Both the position numbers and the translations under genes were made by a program. The notes below the pieces were generated by a model that worked only from the letters and a program-made list of their open reading frames with translations, did not search any database and was not told the origin of the DNA. Below, piece by piece: positions 35,379-44,750 of a stretch of 64,000 nucleotides of DNA (position 1 is the stretch's first letter; each line of letters opens with the position of its first letter). This stretch comes from Ferruginibacter sp. GTDB lineage: Bacteria; Bacteroidota; Bacteroidia; Chitinophagales; Chitinophagaceae. The stretch covers positions 186,001 through 250,000 of the forward strand of contig JAHBTP010000001.1 in NCBI GenBank assembly GCA_019638485.1, read 5' to 3'.

Positions 35379-36374
35379 ATGGGAATTTTAAACTTTGTTA
35401 AGCCTGACAAGATCGTTCTTCAAAAAGCAACTGATTTTGAAGCCCAATTCGAATTTCGTCCACTCGAACCGGGTTATGGGGTTACTATTGGAAATGCCTT
35501 ACGCCGTGTTTTGCTAAACTCTCTTGAAGGGTATGCCATCATTGGTGTAAACATTGCAGGTGCGGATCATGAATTTGCCACATTAAAAGGTATTACCGAA
35601 GACGTTACTGAAATGATTTTAAATCTTAAACAAGTACGCTTTAAGTTAAAAGTAGATCATGAAGTAAATAGTGAAAAGATTACACTTTCAATAAAGAACA
35701 AGACTGAGTTTACCGCAGGGATGATTGGTGAGGCTTCTCCGGCGTTTCAGGTTATGAATCCGGAGTTGCTGATTTGCACTATGGATACTAGTGCCAAACT
35801 GGATATCGAAATCACTATTGGTAAAGGCCGTGGATATGTGCCTGCTGAGGAACATAGAGAAAAGAGCCAGCACTTTGGTTATATTCCGGTTGATGCAATT
35901 TTCACACCTATTAAAAATGTAAAGTACACTATTGAGAATACTCGTGTGGAGCAACGCACCGATTTTGAAAAGCTCATTATGGAGGTTGTAACTGATGGAA
36001 CTATTCATCCTGAAGAAGCGGTTAAACAAGCGAGCCGTATTCTTATTCAACATCTCATGATTATTACTGATGAGAATATCACTTTTGATACAAAAGAAGA
36101 TAGAAAAGAGGATTTGGTTGATGAACAAACACTACAGTTGCGGAAAATTTTAAAAACTCCATTAGAGGATTTGGATCTTTCTGTACGTGCATTTAACTGC
36201 TTGAAAGCAGCAAAGATTAATTCCTTAAGTGAATTAGTACAATATGAACAAGAAGACCTGATGAAGTTCCGCAATTTCGGCCAAAAATCATTGAGCGAAA
36301 TTGACAATGTATTGCAGGAGCGTGGTTTGGGCTTTGGAATGGATTTGAGCAAGTTAAAATTAGACGACGAATAA
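35379..36374 (+). CDS. rpoA: DNA-directed RNA polymerase alpha subunit
   Basis: 331 residues. The N-terminal dimerisation domain includes EPGYGVTIGNALRRVLLNSLEG, and the C-terminal domain includes LDLSVRAFNCLKAAKINSL with the DNA-contacting helices. Alpha assembles beta and beta-prime and contacts upstream promoter DNA and activators. Located before rplQ in the normal order. Confidence 0.97.
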   Translation: MGILNFVKPDKIVLQKATDFEAQFEFRPLEPGYGVTIGNALRRVLLNSLEGYAIIGVNIAGADHEFATLKGITEDVTEMILNLKQVRFKLKVDHEVNSEKITLSIKNKTEFTAGMIGEASPAFQVMNPELLICTMDTSAKLDIEITIGKGRGYVPAEEHREKSQHFGYIPVDAIFTPIKNVKYTIENTRVEQRTDFEKLIMEVVTDGTIHPEEAVKQASRILIQHLMIITDENITFDTKEDRKEDLVDEQTLQLRKILKTPLEDLDLSVRAFNCLKAAKINSLSELVQYEQEDLMKFRNFGQKSLSEIDNVLQERGLGFGMDLSKLKLDDE

Positions 36375-36441
36375 TTAATTTTTTAAAAATAAAGTAGCCT
36401 GCAATTCCTGACACGGTGTGGGCGAATAAAAACAACAAGTC

Positions 36442-37185
36442 ATGCGTCACGGAAACAAAAACAATAGTCTTAGCCGCACAGCGTCTCATCGTCGTGCTCT
36501 AATGGCTAATCTCGGAAGTCAATTAATTACTTATAAGCGTATTGTAACTACACTCGCAAAAGCAAAGGCTTTACGTACTTACATCGAACCCATTATCACT
36601 AAAACAAAGCATACTGATTCTAAAGAAACGATTATGCACAACCATCGGTTGGTGTTCAGTTCTTTGAATGATAAATTAGCGGTTAAGGAATTGTTTACCA
36701 ACATTGCTCCTAAAGTAGCTTCACGTCCCGGTGGTTATACACGTATTATTAAATTAGGTATCCGCCCTGGGGATAGTGCTGAAATGGCAATGATTGAGCT
36801 GGTTGATTTCAATGAAGTTTATGGTAAAGGAATAGCATCAGCTACCGAACCGGCTAAGAAAACACGTCGTTCTGGTGGTAAGAAGAAAACCGCAAGCGAA
36901 GCTACCGGCAAAAAGGCGGTAACAACCACGGGCGATGATTTGAAACTTATTGAAGGAATTGGTCCTAAGGTAGCCGAGGTGCTGAATACTGCGGGAATAC
37001 ATACATTTGCAGATATGGCGGCTGCTTCCGGTGAGCGCCTTAAGGAAATTATTGATGCAGCAGAAGGAAACTTTAATGCTCAGGATACAACTTCCTGGCC
37101 TCAGCAGGCGCAACTTGCCGCTGAAGGAAAGATGGATGATTTGAAAGCATTACAGGATAAGTTAAAAGGTGGAAGAGAAGCATAA
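36442..37185 (+). CDS. rplQ: 50S ribosomal protein L17 with C-terminal helix-hairpin-helix extension
   Basis: 247 residues, about twice the size of E. coli L17. The L17 core spans about 1-125 (MRHGNKNNSLSRTASHRRAL, APKVASRPGGYTRIIK). A Lys/Ala/Thr-rich linker follows, then a helix-hairpin-helix-like module (DDLKLIEGIGPKVAEVLNTA, about 172-191) and a helical tail with AAEGKMDDLKALQDKLK. Such extensions are known in this phylum, and the tail probably contacts RNA or DNA; its role is unknown. Last gene of the operon, closed by a terminator. Confidence 0.93.
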   Translation: MRHGNKNNSLSRTASHRRALMANLGSQLITYKRIVTTLAKAKALRTYIEPIITKTKHTDSKETIMHNHRLVFSSLNDKLAVKELFTNIAPKVASRPGGYTRIIKLGIRPGDSAEMAMIELVDFNEVYGKGIASATEPAKKTRRSGGKKKTASEATGKKAVTTTGDDLKLIEGIGPKVAEVLNTAGIHTFADMAAASGERLKEIIDAAEGNFNAQDTTSWPQQAQLAAEGKMDDLKALQDKLKGGREA

Positions 37186-37208
37186 TGAAAATAACCACAC
37201 ATAATATG

Positions 37209-37239
37209 AAAAAGCAAACTCTTAAGGTTTGCTTTTTTT
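37209..37239 (+). terminator. Terminator of the alpha ribosomal operon
   Basis: AAAAAGCAAAC and GTTTGCTTTTT form an 11-bp stem with a short loop and a T run, 24 bases after rplQ. Confidence 0.85.
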
Positions 37240-37310
37240 ATGTGCTAAACTTTGTAAAACAGCATACTTAATTTTATTTTCTTTGCATAACAAAATCAAG
37301 TTTTTTATTT

Positions 37311-38402
37311 ATGAAAGATGCATTGTTGGTTTTAGCCGATGGTACTGTATTTGAAGGAAAATCTTTTGGTAAGATAGGTACTGCTACCGGTGAACTTTGT
37401 TTTACAACAGGAATGACCGGTTATCAGGAGGAATTAACTGATCCTAGTTTTTATGGGCAAGTACTTATTATGAATAATGTGCACGTGGGTAATTATGGAG
37501 TTTGTAAAAAGGATGAGGAAAGTAACGGAGTTAAGGTAAAGGCTATTATTGGCAGAAATTTAGAAGATAATTATAGCCGTGCTGGTGCTGATGCTTCTTT
37601 ACAACAATATTTAGAAGAACAGCATATTGTGGGTATTGAAGGTGTAGATACACGCACATTGGTTATTCATGTTAGGAATAGCGGAGCTTTAAATTGTGTT
37701 GTTTCTTCAGAAATAAAAGAGGTAGATAAATTGAAGGCTATGTTGGCTGATACTCCTTCTATGAAGGGACTTGAGTTGGCATCGGCGGTTAGTACAAAAG
37801 AGGCTTATGCATTAGGAAGTGAATCAGCCTCTTTTCGGGTGGCTGTTCTTGATTTGGGAGTTAAGCGGAGTATTCTTAAATGTTTTACTGAAAGGGATGT
37901 TTATTTAAAAGTATTCAATGCACGTACTTCATTTGCAGAAATGGAAGGATTTAATCCTGACGGATATTTTATAAGTAATGGCCCTGGAGATCCTGAGCCG
38001 ATGGATTATGCTATTAATACGGTAAAGGATATTTTGGCTTCAGGTAAGCCTATGTTTGGGATTTGTCTTGGTCATCAATTGTTGGCATTAGCAAATGGAA
38101 TTCAAACTTTTAAAATGCATCATGGGCATAGAGGAGTAAACCACCCGGTTAAGAATGTTATTACCGGAAAATGTGAAATTACCACGCAAAATCATGGTTT
38201 TGGGATTGATTTGGATTCGGTAAGGAATAATGTTGTAGTTGAGATTACACATATTAATTTAAATGATGGTAGTGTAGAAGGTATTCGGATGAAAGAAAAG
38301 CCTGTATTTTCGGTACAATATCACCCCGAAGCATCACCCGGGCCTCATGATAGCCGTTATTTATTTGATCACTTTATTCAATTGATGCACAATCACCAAT
38401 AA
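37311..38402 (+). CDS. carA: Carbamoyl-phosphate synthase small subunit
   Basis: 363 residues. The N-terminal CPSase domain has GTATGELCFTTGMTGYQE. The C-terminal class I glutamine amidotransferase has the nucleophile Cys in FGICLGHQLLALANG and the His-Glu pair in YHPEASPGPHD. It hydrolyses glutamine and passes ammonia to CarB for pyrimidine and arginine synthesis; carB is not in the window. It is followed by aroQ after 6 bases. Confidence 0.96.
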   Translation: MKDALLVLADGTVFEGKSFGKIGTATGELCFTTGMTGYQEELTDPSFYGQVLIMNNVHVGNYGVCKKDEESNGVKVKAIIGRNLEDNYSRAGADASLQQYLEEQHIVGIEGVDTRTLVIHVRNSGALNCVVSSEIKEVDKLKAMLADTPSMKGLELASAVSTKEAYALGSESASFRVAVLDLGVKRSILKCFTERDVYLKVFNARTSFAEMEGFNPDGYFISNGPGDPEPMDYAINTVKDILASGKPMFGICLGHQLLALANGIQTFKMHHGHRGVNHPVKNVITGKCEITTQNHGFGIDLDSVRNNVVVEITHINLNDGSVEGIRMKEKPVFSVQYHPEASPGPHDSRYLFDHFIQLMHNHQ

Positions 38403-38408
38403 CTTCGT

Positions 38409-38834
38409 ATGCGCATTGCCGTTATTAATGGTCCTAATTTAAATTTATTAGGTAAACGTGAGCCGGAAATTTATGGCTCCACAAGTCTTGATGAGGTAAA
38501 TAATGATCTTATTAATCGTTTTAAGCATGTTGAATTTACCTTTTTTCAATCAAATATTGAAGGAGAGATAGTGAATGCCTTACAGCAGGCCATGCGGTAT
38601 AGCGATGGAATAATTTTAAATGCGGGTGCATATACGCACACTTCAGTAGCTATTGGAGATACAGTGGCTGCAATAAAAATTCCGGTAATTGAAGTACATA
38701 TAACCAATATTGCAAAGCGGGAAAATTTCAGGCATCATTCCTTTATTTCAGCTCATGCACTTGGTTCAATTATTGGGCTTGGTGTTGAAGGATATGCGTT
38801 AGCGGTACTGTGGTTTTCAGAAACAAAGAGTTAG
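38409..38834 (+). CDS. aroQ: Type II 3-dehydroquinate dehydratase
   Basis: 141 residues: VINGPNLNLLGKREPEIYG with the catalytic Tyr near the N-terminus, LNAGAYTHTSVAIGD, and VIEVHITNIAKRENFRHHS with the catalytic His. It dehydrates 3-dehydroquinate in the shikimate pathway as a dodecamer. Placed 6 bases after carA, so probably co-transcribed. Confidence 0.96.
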   Translation: MRIAVINGPNLNLLGKREPEIYGSTSLDEVNNDLINRFKHVEFTFFQSNIEGEIVNALQQAMRYSDGIILNAGAYTHTSVAIGDTVAAIKIPVIEVHITNIAKRENFRHHSFISAHALGSIIGLGVEGYALAVLWFSETKS

Positions 38835-38837
38835 AGA

Positions 38838-40949
38838 TTAGCTTAATTGTTTGGCTTGTGCAATTGCCGCTTTTAGTTCATTTAATGTTTTATACTGCTG
38901 CTGGATAAAATCGTTGGTTTCAAGGCTACCAATTACTTCATTCATTTCTTCATCATTTTCATACACCATTTTCCTAAATGGATTAGTATAATCTTTTGCC
39001 CGGGAGGTATAAATGCCTTTTGCCATCCATTCTTTTATACCTAGGGTACGATTCAAAAGTTTTTGAAACACTTCAGGAGTGAATTGTTTTTTTGTAATGT
39101 GTTCAATTTCTAAAAATGATGCAAAGGCGTGATTTAGTTTATCTGTATCATACCTTGCTCCTTGTTCACGATAAAACTGATGTACCATATCCCAATTTTC
39201 AATTTTGTCGCTTTTAATATTTCTTTTCAACTCGTCTATTGCTTCTTTTCTAATGAGCTGCCCACCCACATTAATCCATAGTGTGCGTGAAATTTGGGTA
39301 GTTAGTGCATTATGGAAATCATTGAAGCTGTGAAAAGAATTATCTTTTAGAAAAGTAAGTAATTGGCAGCCGGCATAGAGATAAATTAGATCAGTATAAA
39401 TTTCTATTGCTTGTTTTACCTTAACTATTTTCACCTCCTTTTTACTATTTTCCCAGCCTTTAACATAGGCAGAACCATCGTTTTCGAGGGTTAGGTTGTT
39501 TAAAATATTAAGCGCCTCAAATACCTCATTTATAGTATCCGGAGCAAGATAGTTGTATTCAATTCGTTGAAGCTTTCCGGTACGCATATCGCGGTGTGGG
39601 TATTTCCATGCGTTTCTTTCCAATGCATACATATTATTGGCAAACCAATATCCCGGGTTTACTACAACCTGGTCATTGACGGGGTCGAGGGATACCAATG
39701 AGAAGGGGACTGGGATATTCAATTCAGCACTATAGTCTCCTTTTGCTAACAATGTAAATGAAGCAAATTTTGAATTATGCTTAAGGCTTACACTTAGTGC
39801 AGGCCAAAAGCCACGTTCAGCTATAAGTTCACCATCAGCAGCCCGGCTATTGTGATTACTACCGAGTGTTGCACCAGCGGCAATATTACTTTGGCCCATA
39901 ATTAAAGCTGCACATAAAAAGGAATTGTTGTGATGTTGTTCGTGTGAAGGGAAAATAAGTGAGTTCAGTACTTCACAACAAGAAATGGTAGAATTATTTC
40001 CGAGATAAGAATTGATTAATCTTGCGCCATATTTTAGTTGTGAATGTGAGGAGAGGATAAACCTTACTGCTTTTACACCATAGAAAATCCTACATCCATA
40101 CCCAACAATTCCATTTACTAATTCACAGCCTTCTCCAATTTGTGATTTTCTTTCAGCATCACTATTGATGGTAACATTTTTAATTTTGTTAGCCCCTTTT
40201 ATATAAGCATCAGATCCTATTTTACAATCTTTAATTGTTCTGCTATTTTTTATAATCGTTCTTTGGCCAATGGTGCCAAAATAGCCACGCCTGGTGTCGA
40301 ATTTTTTTTCTGCGAATTCTTTAAATTTTTGCTGCAATAAATAATCCTGTCTGTTCCTGCTCCATAAATAGGCATCCCCGGGCAGCATACCGTCAAATGG
40401 AATAATAGCGCGGCCTGCATTTTCATTACATACTTCTAATTTTACTTGAGTCTTTTCATCCTCACCATCTTTCAAAACGCCATTACCAAATTTTGCATTG
40501 CTTGTGGTTGCCAGTTCATTAATATTTGAAATCATTACATCATCACTAATGATATAATGACTAAGATAATGTACTGTATCAATGCAAACATTGCTGCCAA
40601 TATCGCAACTGATGATGGTGCTATTATATAAACCAACAGGTAATCGTAGGTCGTGAAATTCTCTATATGCCGCCGGCAAAGCACCAATCCGCACCAAGCC
40701 ATAAAATTTACATCCTTTTACCTGGTTGGGGTCAAAGCCTTCTGCAACTAAAATATTTTCCCAATTATCGCATTGGTTTCCATGTTGAATTAAGAGTTCA
40801 ATTTGTTGCGCGGTAAGCGGTTTAAAGGTTAATGGGGAAGAAAACTGTTGGTTACGTAAGTAATTTTCATCCTTATTGGGAGGGAGAAATTCTTCCGGAA
40901 TAAAATGTTTTCCCAGTTCTATAATGGGTTTAAATGAAATACTATTCAT
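38838..40949 (-). CDS. DUF4954 protein with left-handed beta-helix repeats
   Basis: 703 residues, a Bacteroidota-specific family recognisable from the start SFKPIIELGKHFIPEEF and the long middle with hexapeptide-type repeats (for example VRIGALPAAYREFHD, IGSNVCIDTVHYLSHY, SQIGEGCELVNGIVGYGCRI). These resemble left-handed beta-helix acyl- or nucleotidyl-transferases. The C-terminal ~200 residues are helical. A sugar-nucleotide or acyltransferase-like function is an inference, and no active-site residue is recognised. It ends 3 bases from aroQ (convergent). Confidence 0.8.
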   Translation of the reverse strand: MNSISFKPIIELGKHFIPEEFLPPNKDENYLRNQQFSSPLTFKPLTAQQIELLIQHGNQCDNWENILVAEGFDPNQVKGCKFYGLVRIGALPAAYREFHDLRLPVGLYNSTIISCDIGSNVCIDTVHYLSHYIISDDVMISNINELATTSNAKFGNGVLKDGEDEKTQVKLEVCNENAGRAIIPFDGMLPGDAYLWSRNRQDYLLQQKFKEFAEKKFDTRRGYFGTIGQRTIIKNSRTIKDCKIGSDAYIKGANKIKNVTINSDAERKSQIGEGCELVNGIVGYGCRIFYGVKAVRFILSSHSQLKYGARLINSYLGNNSTISCCEVLNSLIFPSHEQHHNNSFLCAALIMGQSNIAAGATLGSNHNSRAADGELIAERGFWPALSVSLKHNSKFASFTLLAKGDYSAELNIPVPFSLVSLDPVNDQVVVNPGYWFANNMYALERNAWKYPHRDMRTGKLQRIEYNYLAPDTINEVFEALNILNNLTLENDGSAYVKGWENSKKEVKIVKVKQAIEIYTDLIYLYAGCQLLTFLKDNSFHSFNDFHNALTTQISRTLWINVGGQLIRKEAIDELKRNIKSDKIENWDMVHQFYREQGARYDTDKLNHAFASFLEIEHITKKQFTPEVFQKLLNRTLGIKEWMAKGIYTSRAKDYTNPFRKMVYENDEEMNEVIGSLETNDFIQQQYKTLNELKAAIAQAKQLS

Positions 40950-40996
40950 GCTGCAATTGCCATTGAAAATATCGTGCCTGTATAAAAGTAAGATTA

Positions 40997-42835
40997 TTAT
41001 TCCACGGTTACACTCTTTGCCAAATTTCTTGGTTTATCAACATCCACACCTCTTAAGACACCAATATAATAGGCCAGAAGTTGTAGTGGGATAACATTAA
41101 GAATTGGAGCTATAAGTTCATTTGCCGGAGGAATAGTGAAGTGATGATTACTTAGTGTTGGAGTGACCGAGTCACCATCTGTGATAATTGAAATAATTCT
41201 TCCTTTACGTGCTTTAATTTCCTGCATATTACTTACAATCTTTTCATGATAGGAATCGCTTGTAGCAATAAATACTACTGGAAGTTTTGCATCAACCAAT
41301 GCAATAGGCCCGTGTTTCATTTCAGCGGCAGGGTAACCTTCAGCATGGATGTAAGAGATTTCTTTAAGTTTTAATGCGCCTTCCAATGCCACCGGGAAGC
41401 TATATCCTCTGCCAAGAAAAAGAAAGTCTTTTGCATCCTTATATGTTTCTGCAATATCTTTTATAAGTGTTGCATTTTTTAAAATGGCATCTACTTTCTC
41501 CGGTACATCGGCCAATTCATTCAAAAGCATTTGATACCTTTCTTTGGAGATGGTATTTTTTTCTTGAGCAATCTTTAATGCCATCATCATTAATACGGCT
41601 AATTGACCGGTAAATGCTTTAGTAGAGGCAACTCCGATTTCCGGGCCGGCATGGGTATAGGCACCTGCGTGCGAAATTCGTGCAATGGATGACCCTACGG
41701 CGTTTACTACACCAAAAATAAAAGCACCATTCTCTTTTGCTTTTTCAAGGGCTACTAAAGTATCTGCAGTTTCTCCACTTTGCGAGATGGCAATAATTAC
41801 ATCACCCGGATGAACGATAGGGTTTCTGTATCTGAATTCACTTGCATATTCCACTTCCACAGGGATACGGCATAGTTCTTCAATAATATATTCAGCTACC
41901 AAGCCTGCATGCCAACTGGTACCACAGGCAATAATTATTATCCGTGGAGCATTAATTAGTTTATCAATATTTTCTGAAATACCGCTCATTCTAATCATAC
42001 CGGCTGCAGCGTCTAACCTTCCCCGTAAGCAATCATAAATAGTGCTGGGTTGTTCAAAAATTTCCTTCAGCATAAAGTGGTCATAGCCTCCTTTTTCAAT
42101 TGCAGCCAGTTCCATATCAAGCTTCTGTACATAGGGTGTGATTTTCTCGTTTCCAAGATTTTTTAATATGAGTTCGTCCGGCTTTACAATAGCGAGTTCG
42201 TAGTCATTTACGTACACCACCTCTTTTGTATATTCAATAAAAGGGGATGCATCACTGGCTAAAAAATGCTCACCTTTACCAATGCCAATAACTAAGGGGC
42301 TGCCCTTTCTGGCTGCGATAATAGTTTCAGGGTCTTCACTATCTATCAGTAAAATACAATAGGCACCACTTACTCTTTTTAGTGCAATACGTAATGCTTC
42401 TTCCAGCGAACAATTATTGTTCTTTTGAATATCTTCAACAAAATTCAGCAGTACTTCAGTATCGGTATCACTAAGAAAATTATATCCCTTTTTTACAAGC
42501 TCATTTTTTATTTGTGCATAGTTCTCAATAATTCCATTATGAATCATAGCAAATCTTCCTGAGGCAGACAGGTGTGGATGTGCATTACGATCACTGGGTT
42601 CACCGTGCGTTGCCCAGCGTGTATGGCCAATACCAAGATTTGAGGAAACGTCTTTTCCAATCATAATTTCTTCCAGATCGGCCACCTTTCCTTTCTTTTT
42701 ATACAAATCAATTTTATGATTTCGCCAAAGTGCCACACCGCTGCTATCATAGCCACGATATTCTAATCGCTTCAAACCTTTAATAATGACCGGATAAGCC
42801 TGACGTGGACCGGTATATCCAACAATTCCACACAT
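40997..42835 (-). CDS. glmS: Glucosamine-fructose-6-phosphate aminotransferase
   Basis: 612 residues. The N-terminal glutaminase starts MCGIVGYTGPR with the nucleophilic Cys at position 2 and includes GHTRWATHG. The C-terminal isomerase has two SIS domains (SQSGETADTL and SYIHAEGYPAAEMKHGP) and ends KPRNLAKSVTVE. It makes glucosamine-6-phosphate from fructose-6-phosphate and glutamine for cell-wall and LPS synthesis. The 5' leader is short and I see no glmS ribozyme. Confidence 0.97.
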   Translation of the reverse strand: MCGIVGYTGPRQAYPVIIKGLKRLEYRGYDSSGVALWRNHKIDLYKKKGKVADLEEIMIGKDVSSNLGIGHTRWATHGEPSDRNAHPHLSASGRFAMIHNGIIENYAQIKNELVKKGYNFLSDTDTEVLLNFVEDIQKNNNCSLEEALRIALKRVSGAYCILLIDSEDPETIIAARKGSPLVIGIGKGEHFLASDASPFIEYTKEVVYVNDYELAIVKPDELILKNLGNEKITPYVQKLDMELAAIEKGGYDHFMLKEIFEQPSTIYDCLRGRLDAAAGMIRMSGISENIDKLINAPRIIIIACGTSWHAGLVAEYIIEELCRIPVEVEYASEFRYRNPIVHPGDVIIAISQSGETADTLVALEKAKENGAFIFGVVNAVGSSIARISHAGAYTHAGPEIGVASTKAFTGQLAVLMMMALKIAQEKNTISKERYQMLLNELADVPEKVDAILKNATLIKDIAETYKDAKDFLFLGRGYSFPVALEGALKLKEISYIHAEGYPAAEMKHGPIALVDAKLPVVFIATSDSYHEKIVSNMQEIKARKGRIISIITDGDSVTPTLSNHHFTIPPANELIAPILNVIPLQLLAYYIGVLRGVDVDKPRNLAKSVTVE

Positions 42836-42924
42836 ATATAAAATATTATACTATTAGTACGAAAAATGAACTTGCAATATTACGCTAATTAGTGCGCATT
42901 TATGCCTATAATTCTATATCGGAT

Positions 42925-44313
42925 TTACAGCAATCGTCCTTGTAAAAAAAGGTAGGCAATGGAGAAATACATGATGATTCCGGTAACATCTACCAAGGTG
43001 GCTACAAATGGTGCAGATGATACAGCAGGGTCGTACCGAAGTTTCTTTAATAAAAAAGGCAACATAGAGCCAACAAGGCTTCCCCATAAAACAATCCCGA
43101 TGAGTGTACAAAAGATTGTTGAGCCTACCAGCATATAATATTGACCATAATCAAAAATGTGTAATGTTTGCCATAAGAATAGTCTTAAAAAACCAATTGA
43201 TCCAAGCAACACGCCTAAAAGCAATCCGGATATTAGTTCCCGGCGCATTACCCTCCACCAATCAGAAACAGCAATTTCTCCCATAGCCATTGCTTGTACA
43301 ATTAGGGTAGATGCTTGCGAGCCGCTGTTACCACCGCTGCTCATAATTAAAGGGATAAATAATGCCAGCACAGTAGCTGCTTCAATTTCTCCTTCAAAGT
43401 ATTGCATAGCCGAGGCAGTAAGCATTTCTCCTAAAAATAAAATGGCTAGCCATCCGCCTCTTTTTTTCACCAATTTTAAAATCCCGATATCTAAGTAAGG
43501 CTCGTTCAATGCTTCTGTACCTCCCATTTTTTGTAAATCTTCGGTAAATTCCTCACTGGCTATCCATAGCACATCATCAATGGTTACAATACCTAATAAT
43601 ATTCCTTGATTATCAGTAACGGGTAGGGCTACACGATTATTCATTTTAAATATTTCGTTAGCCACTTCTTTATCATCGTTTACATTTAATGAAATAAACC
43701 TTCCATCAATCAGGTCTTCAACCTTTGTTTCGGGTGGTGACATAATGATAGATTTTATCCGAATATCATCTATCAGCTTTCCTTCTTCATCTATAATATA
43801 AATTACATCAATAGTCTCTGTATTGTGGGCGTAACGGCGTATAGTATCCAAAACTTCTCCGGCAGTATAATTTGGATAAACATACACATAGTCCGGATTC
43901 ATCTTCCTTCCTACGCTGTTTTCCGGGTATCCCATTAATTCAAGCGTTATTTTTCTTTCTTCAGGGTCAAGTGCTTTGATTAATTCTCTCACCATCCGCT
44001 TGGGTAATTCTTCAAGAAATGCAACCCTGTCATCTGCCGGCAATTCATTAAGTAATTCCGTTGTTTTAAATGCAGGTAGATTTCGAATAATTCTTTTTTG
44101 CTCTACGGTATCTAAAATTTTAAATACACTTGCAGCTCGATGGATACTGAGGTGAGAAATAATTTGTGTTTCATATTCGGGATTATCGTACACCATGGTA
44201 GCAACATCGCTGATGTTCTGATTGTTGAGAAAATCACGAATAGCCAGCTGGTCTTCAGTAGCAATTATTTCTTCAAATTGTTGTTGAAGCGTTATGTCGT
44301 TTTCGGGCAACAT
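42925..44313 (-). CDS. mgtE: Magnesium transporter MgtE
   Basis: 462 residues: N-terminal MgtE domain (LLNELPADDRVAFLEELPKR), two CBS domains (about 135-255, with DEEGKLIDDI and ALPVTDNQGILLGIVTIDD), and five C-terminal membrane helices. These include SSGGNSGSQASTLIVQAMAMGE, the pore region, and FVATLVDVTGIIMYFSIAY. It admits Mg2+ when intracellular levels fall, gated by the cytosolic domains. Confidence 0.95.
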   Translation of the reverse strand: MLPENDITLQQQFEEIIATEDQLAIRDFLNNQNISDVATMVYDNPEYETQIISHLSIHRAASVFKILDTVEQKRIIRNLPAFKTTELLNELPADDRVAFLEELPKRMVRELIKALDPEERKITLELMGYPENSVGRKMNPDYVYVYPNYTAGEVLDTIRRYAHNTETIDVIYIIDEEGKLIDDIRIKSIIMSPPETKVEDLIDGRFISLNVNDDKEVANEIFKMNNRVALPVTDNQGILLGIVTIDDVLWIASEEFTEDLQKMGGTEALNEPYLDIGILKLVKKRGGWLAILFLGEMLTASAMQYFEGEIEAATVLALFIPLIMSSGGNSGSQASTLIVQAMAMGEIAVSDWWRVMRRELISGLLLGVLLGSIGFLRLFLWQTLHIFDYGQYYMLVGSTIFCTLIGIVLWGSLVGSMLPFLLKKLRYDPAVSSAPFVATLVDVTGIIMYFSIAYLFLQGRLL

Positions 44314-44327
44314 CGCTCTTTGTATAT

Positions 44328-44335
44328 TAATTTTG
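44328..44335 (+). promoter_or_regulatory. -7 promoter element for the SET-domain gene
   Basis: TAATTTTG matches TAnnTTTG and sits 31 bases upstream of the gene's ATG, in the divergent gap to mgtE. Confidence 0.45.
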
Positions 44336-44366
44336 TTCAGGAAGCAATTTAAACTCTTTCGTTCAA

Positions 44367-44750
44367 ATGTTATTATCCGGTTTATTTGTTGAGTACTTAC
44401 AAGGTAAGGGGAGGGGTGTGTTTACAAATGTGCCTATTGGTGCAGGTGAAATAATTGAAGTGTCTCCTGTTATTGTGATGTCTGCCCGTGAGCGGGAAGC
44501 GCTGGATACAACGGCATTACATGATTATATATTTGTATGGGGAGAAGAGCAAAATCAATGCTGTATGGCGTTAGGTTATATTCCGCTATATAATCATAGT
44601 TATGCAAGTAATTGTGAGTATTTTATGGATTTTGATAAAAATACCATGATGATAAAAACAGTGCGTAATATAGTAGCTGGTGAGGAATTGACTATTAACT
44701 ATAACGGTGATTGGAATAATGAAAAGCCGGTTTGGTTTGATGTACAATAG
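44367..44750 (+). CDS. SET-domain protein lysine methyltransferase-like
   Basis: 127 residues with a compact SET fold: KGRGVFTNVPIGAGEIIEVSP, the cofactor/knot motif YNHSYASNC (NHS..NC), and GEELTINYNGDW with the catalytic Tyr. Bacterial SET proteins transfer methyl groups to lysine or act on unknown substrates. The protein has no extra zinc domains. Substrate cannot be predicted. The gene is alone, divergent from mgtE and followed by a gene-free stretch. Confidence 0.8.
   Translation: MLLSGLFVEYLQGKGRGVFTNVPIGAGEIIEVSPVIVMSAREREALDTTALHDYIFVWGEEQNQCCMALGYIPLYNHSYASNCEYFMDFDKNTMMIKTVRNIVAGEELTINYNGDWNNEKPVWFDVQ

Noticed and set aside
40876..41094. Plus-strand 72-residue frame between DUF4954 and glmS
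   Set aside because: Overlaps the ends of two real genes on the other strand.
42836..42924. glmS ribozyme or riboswitch in the glmS leader
   Set aside because: The leader is short, shows no ribozyme core, and the ribozyme is largely restricted to Firmicutes.
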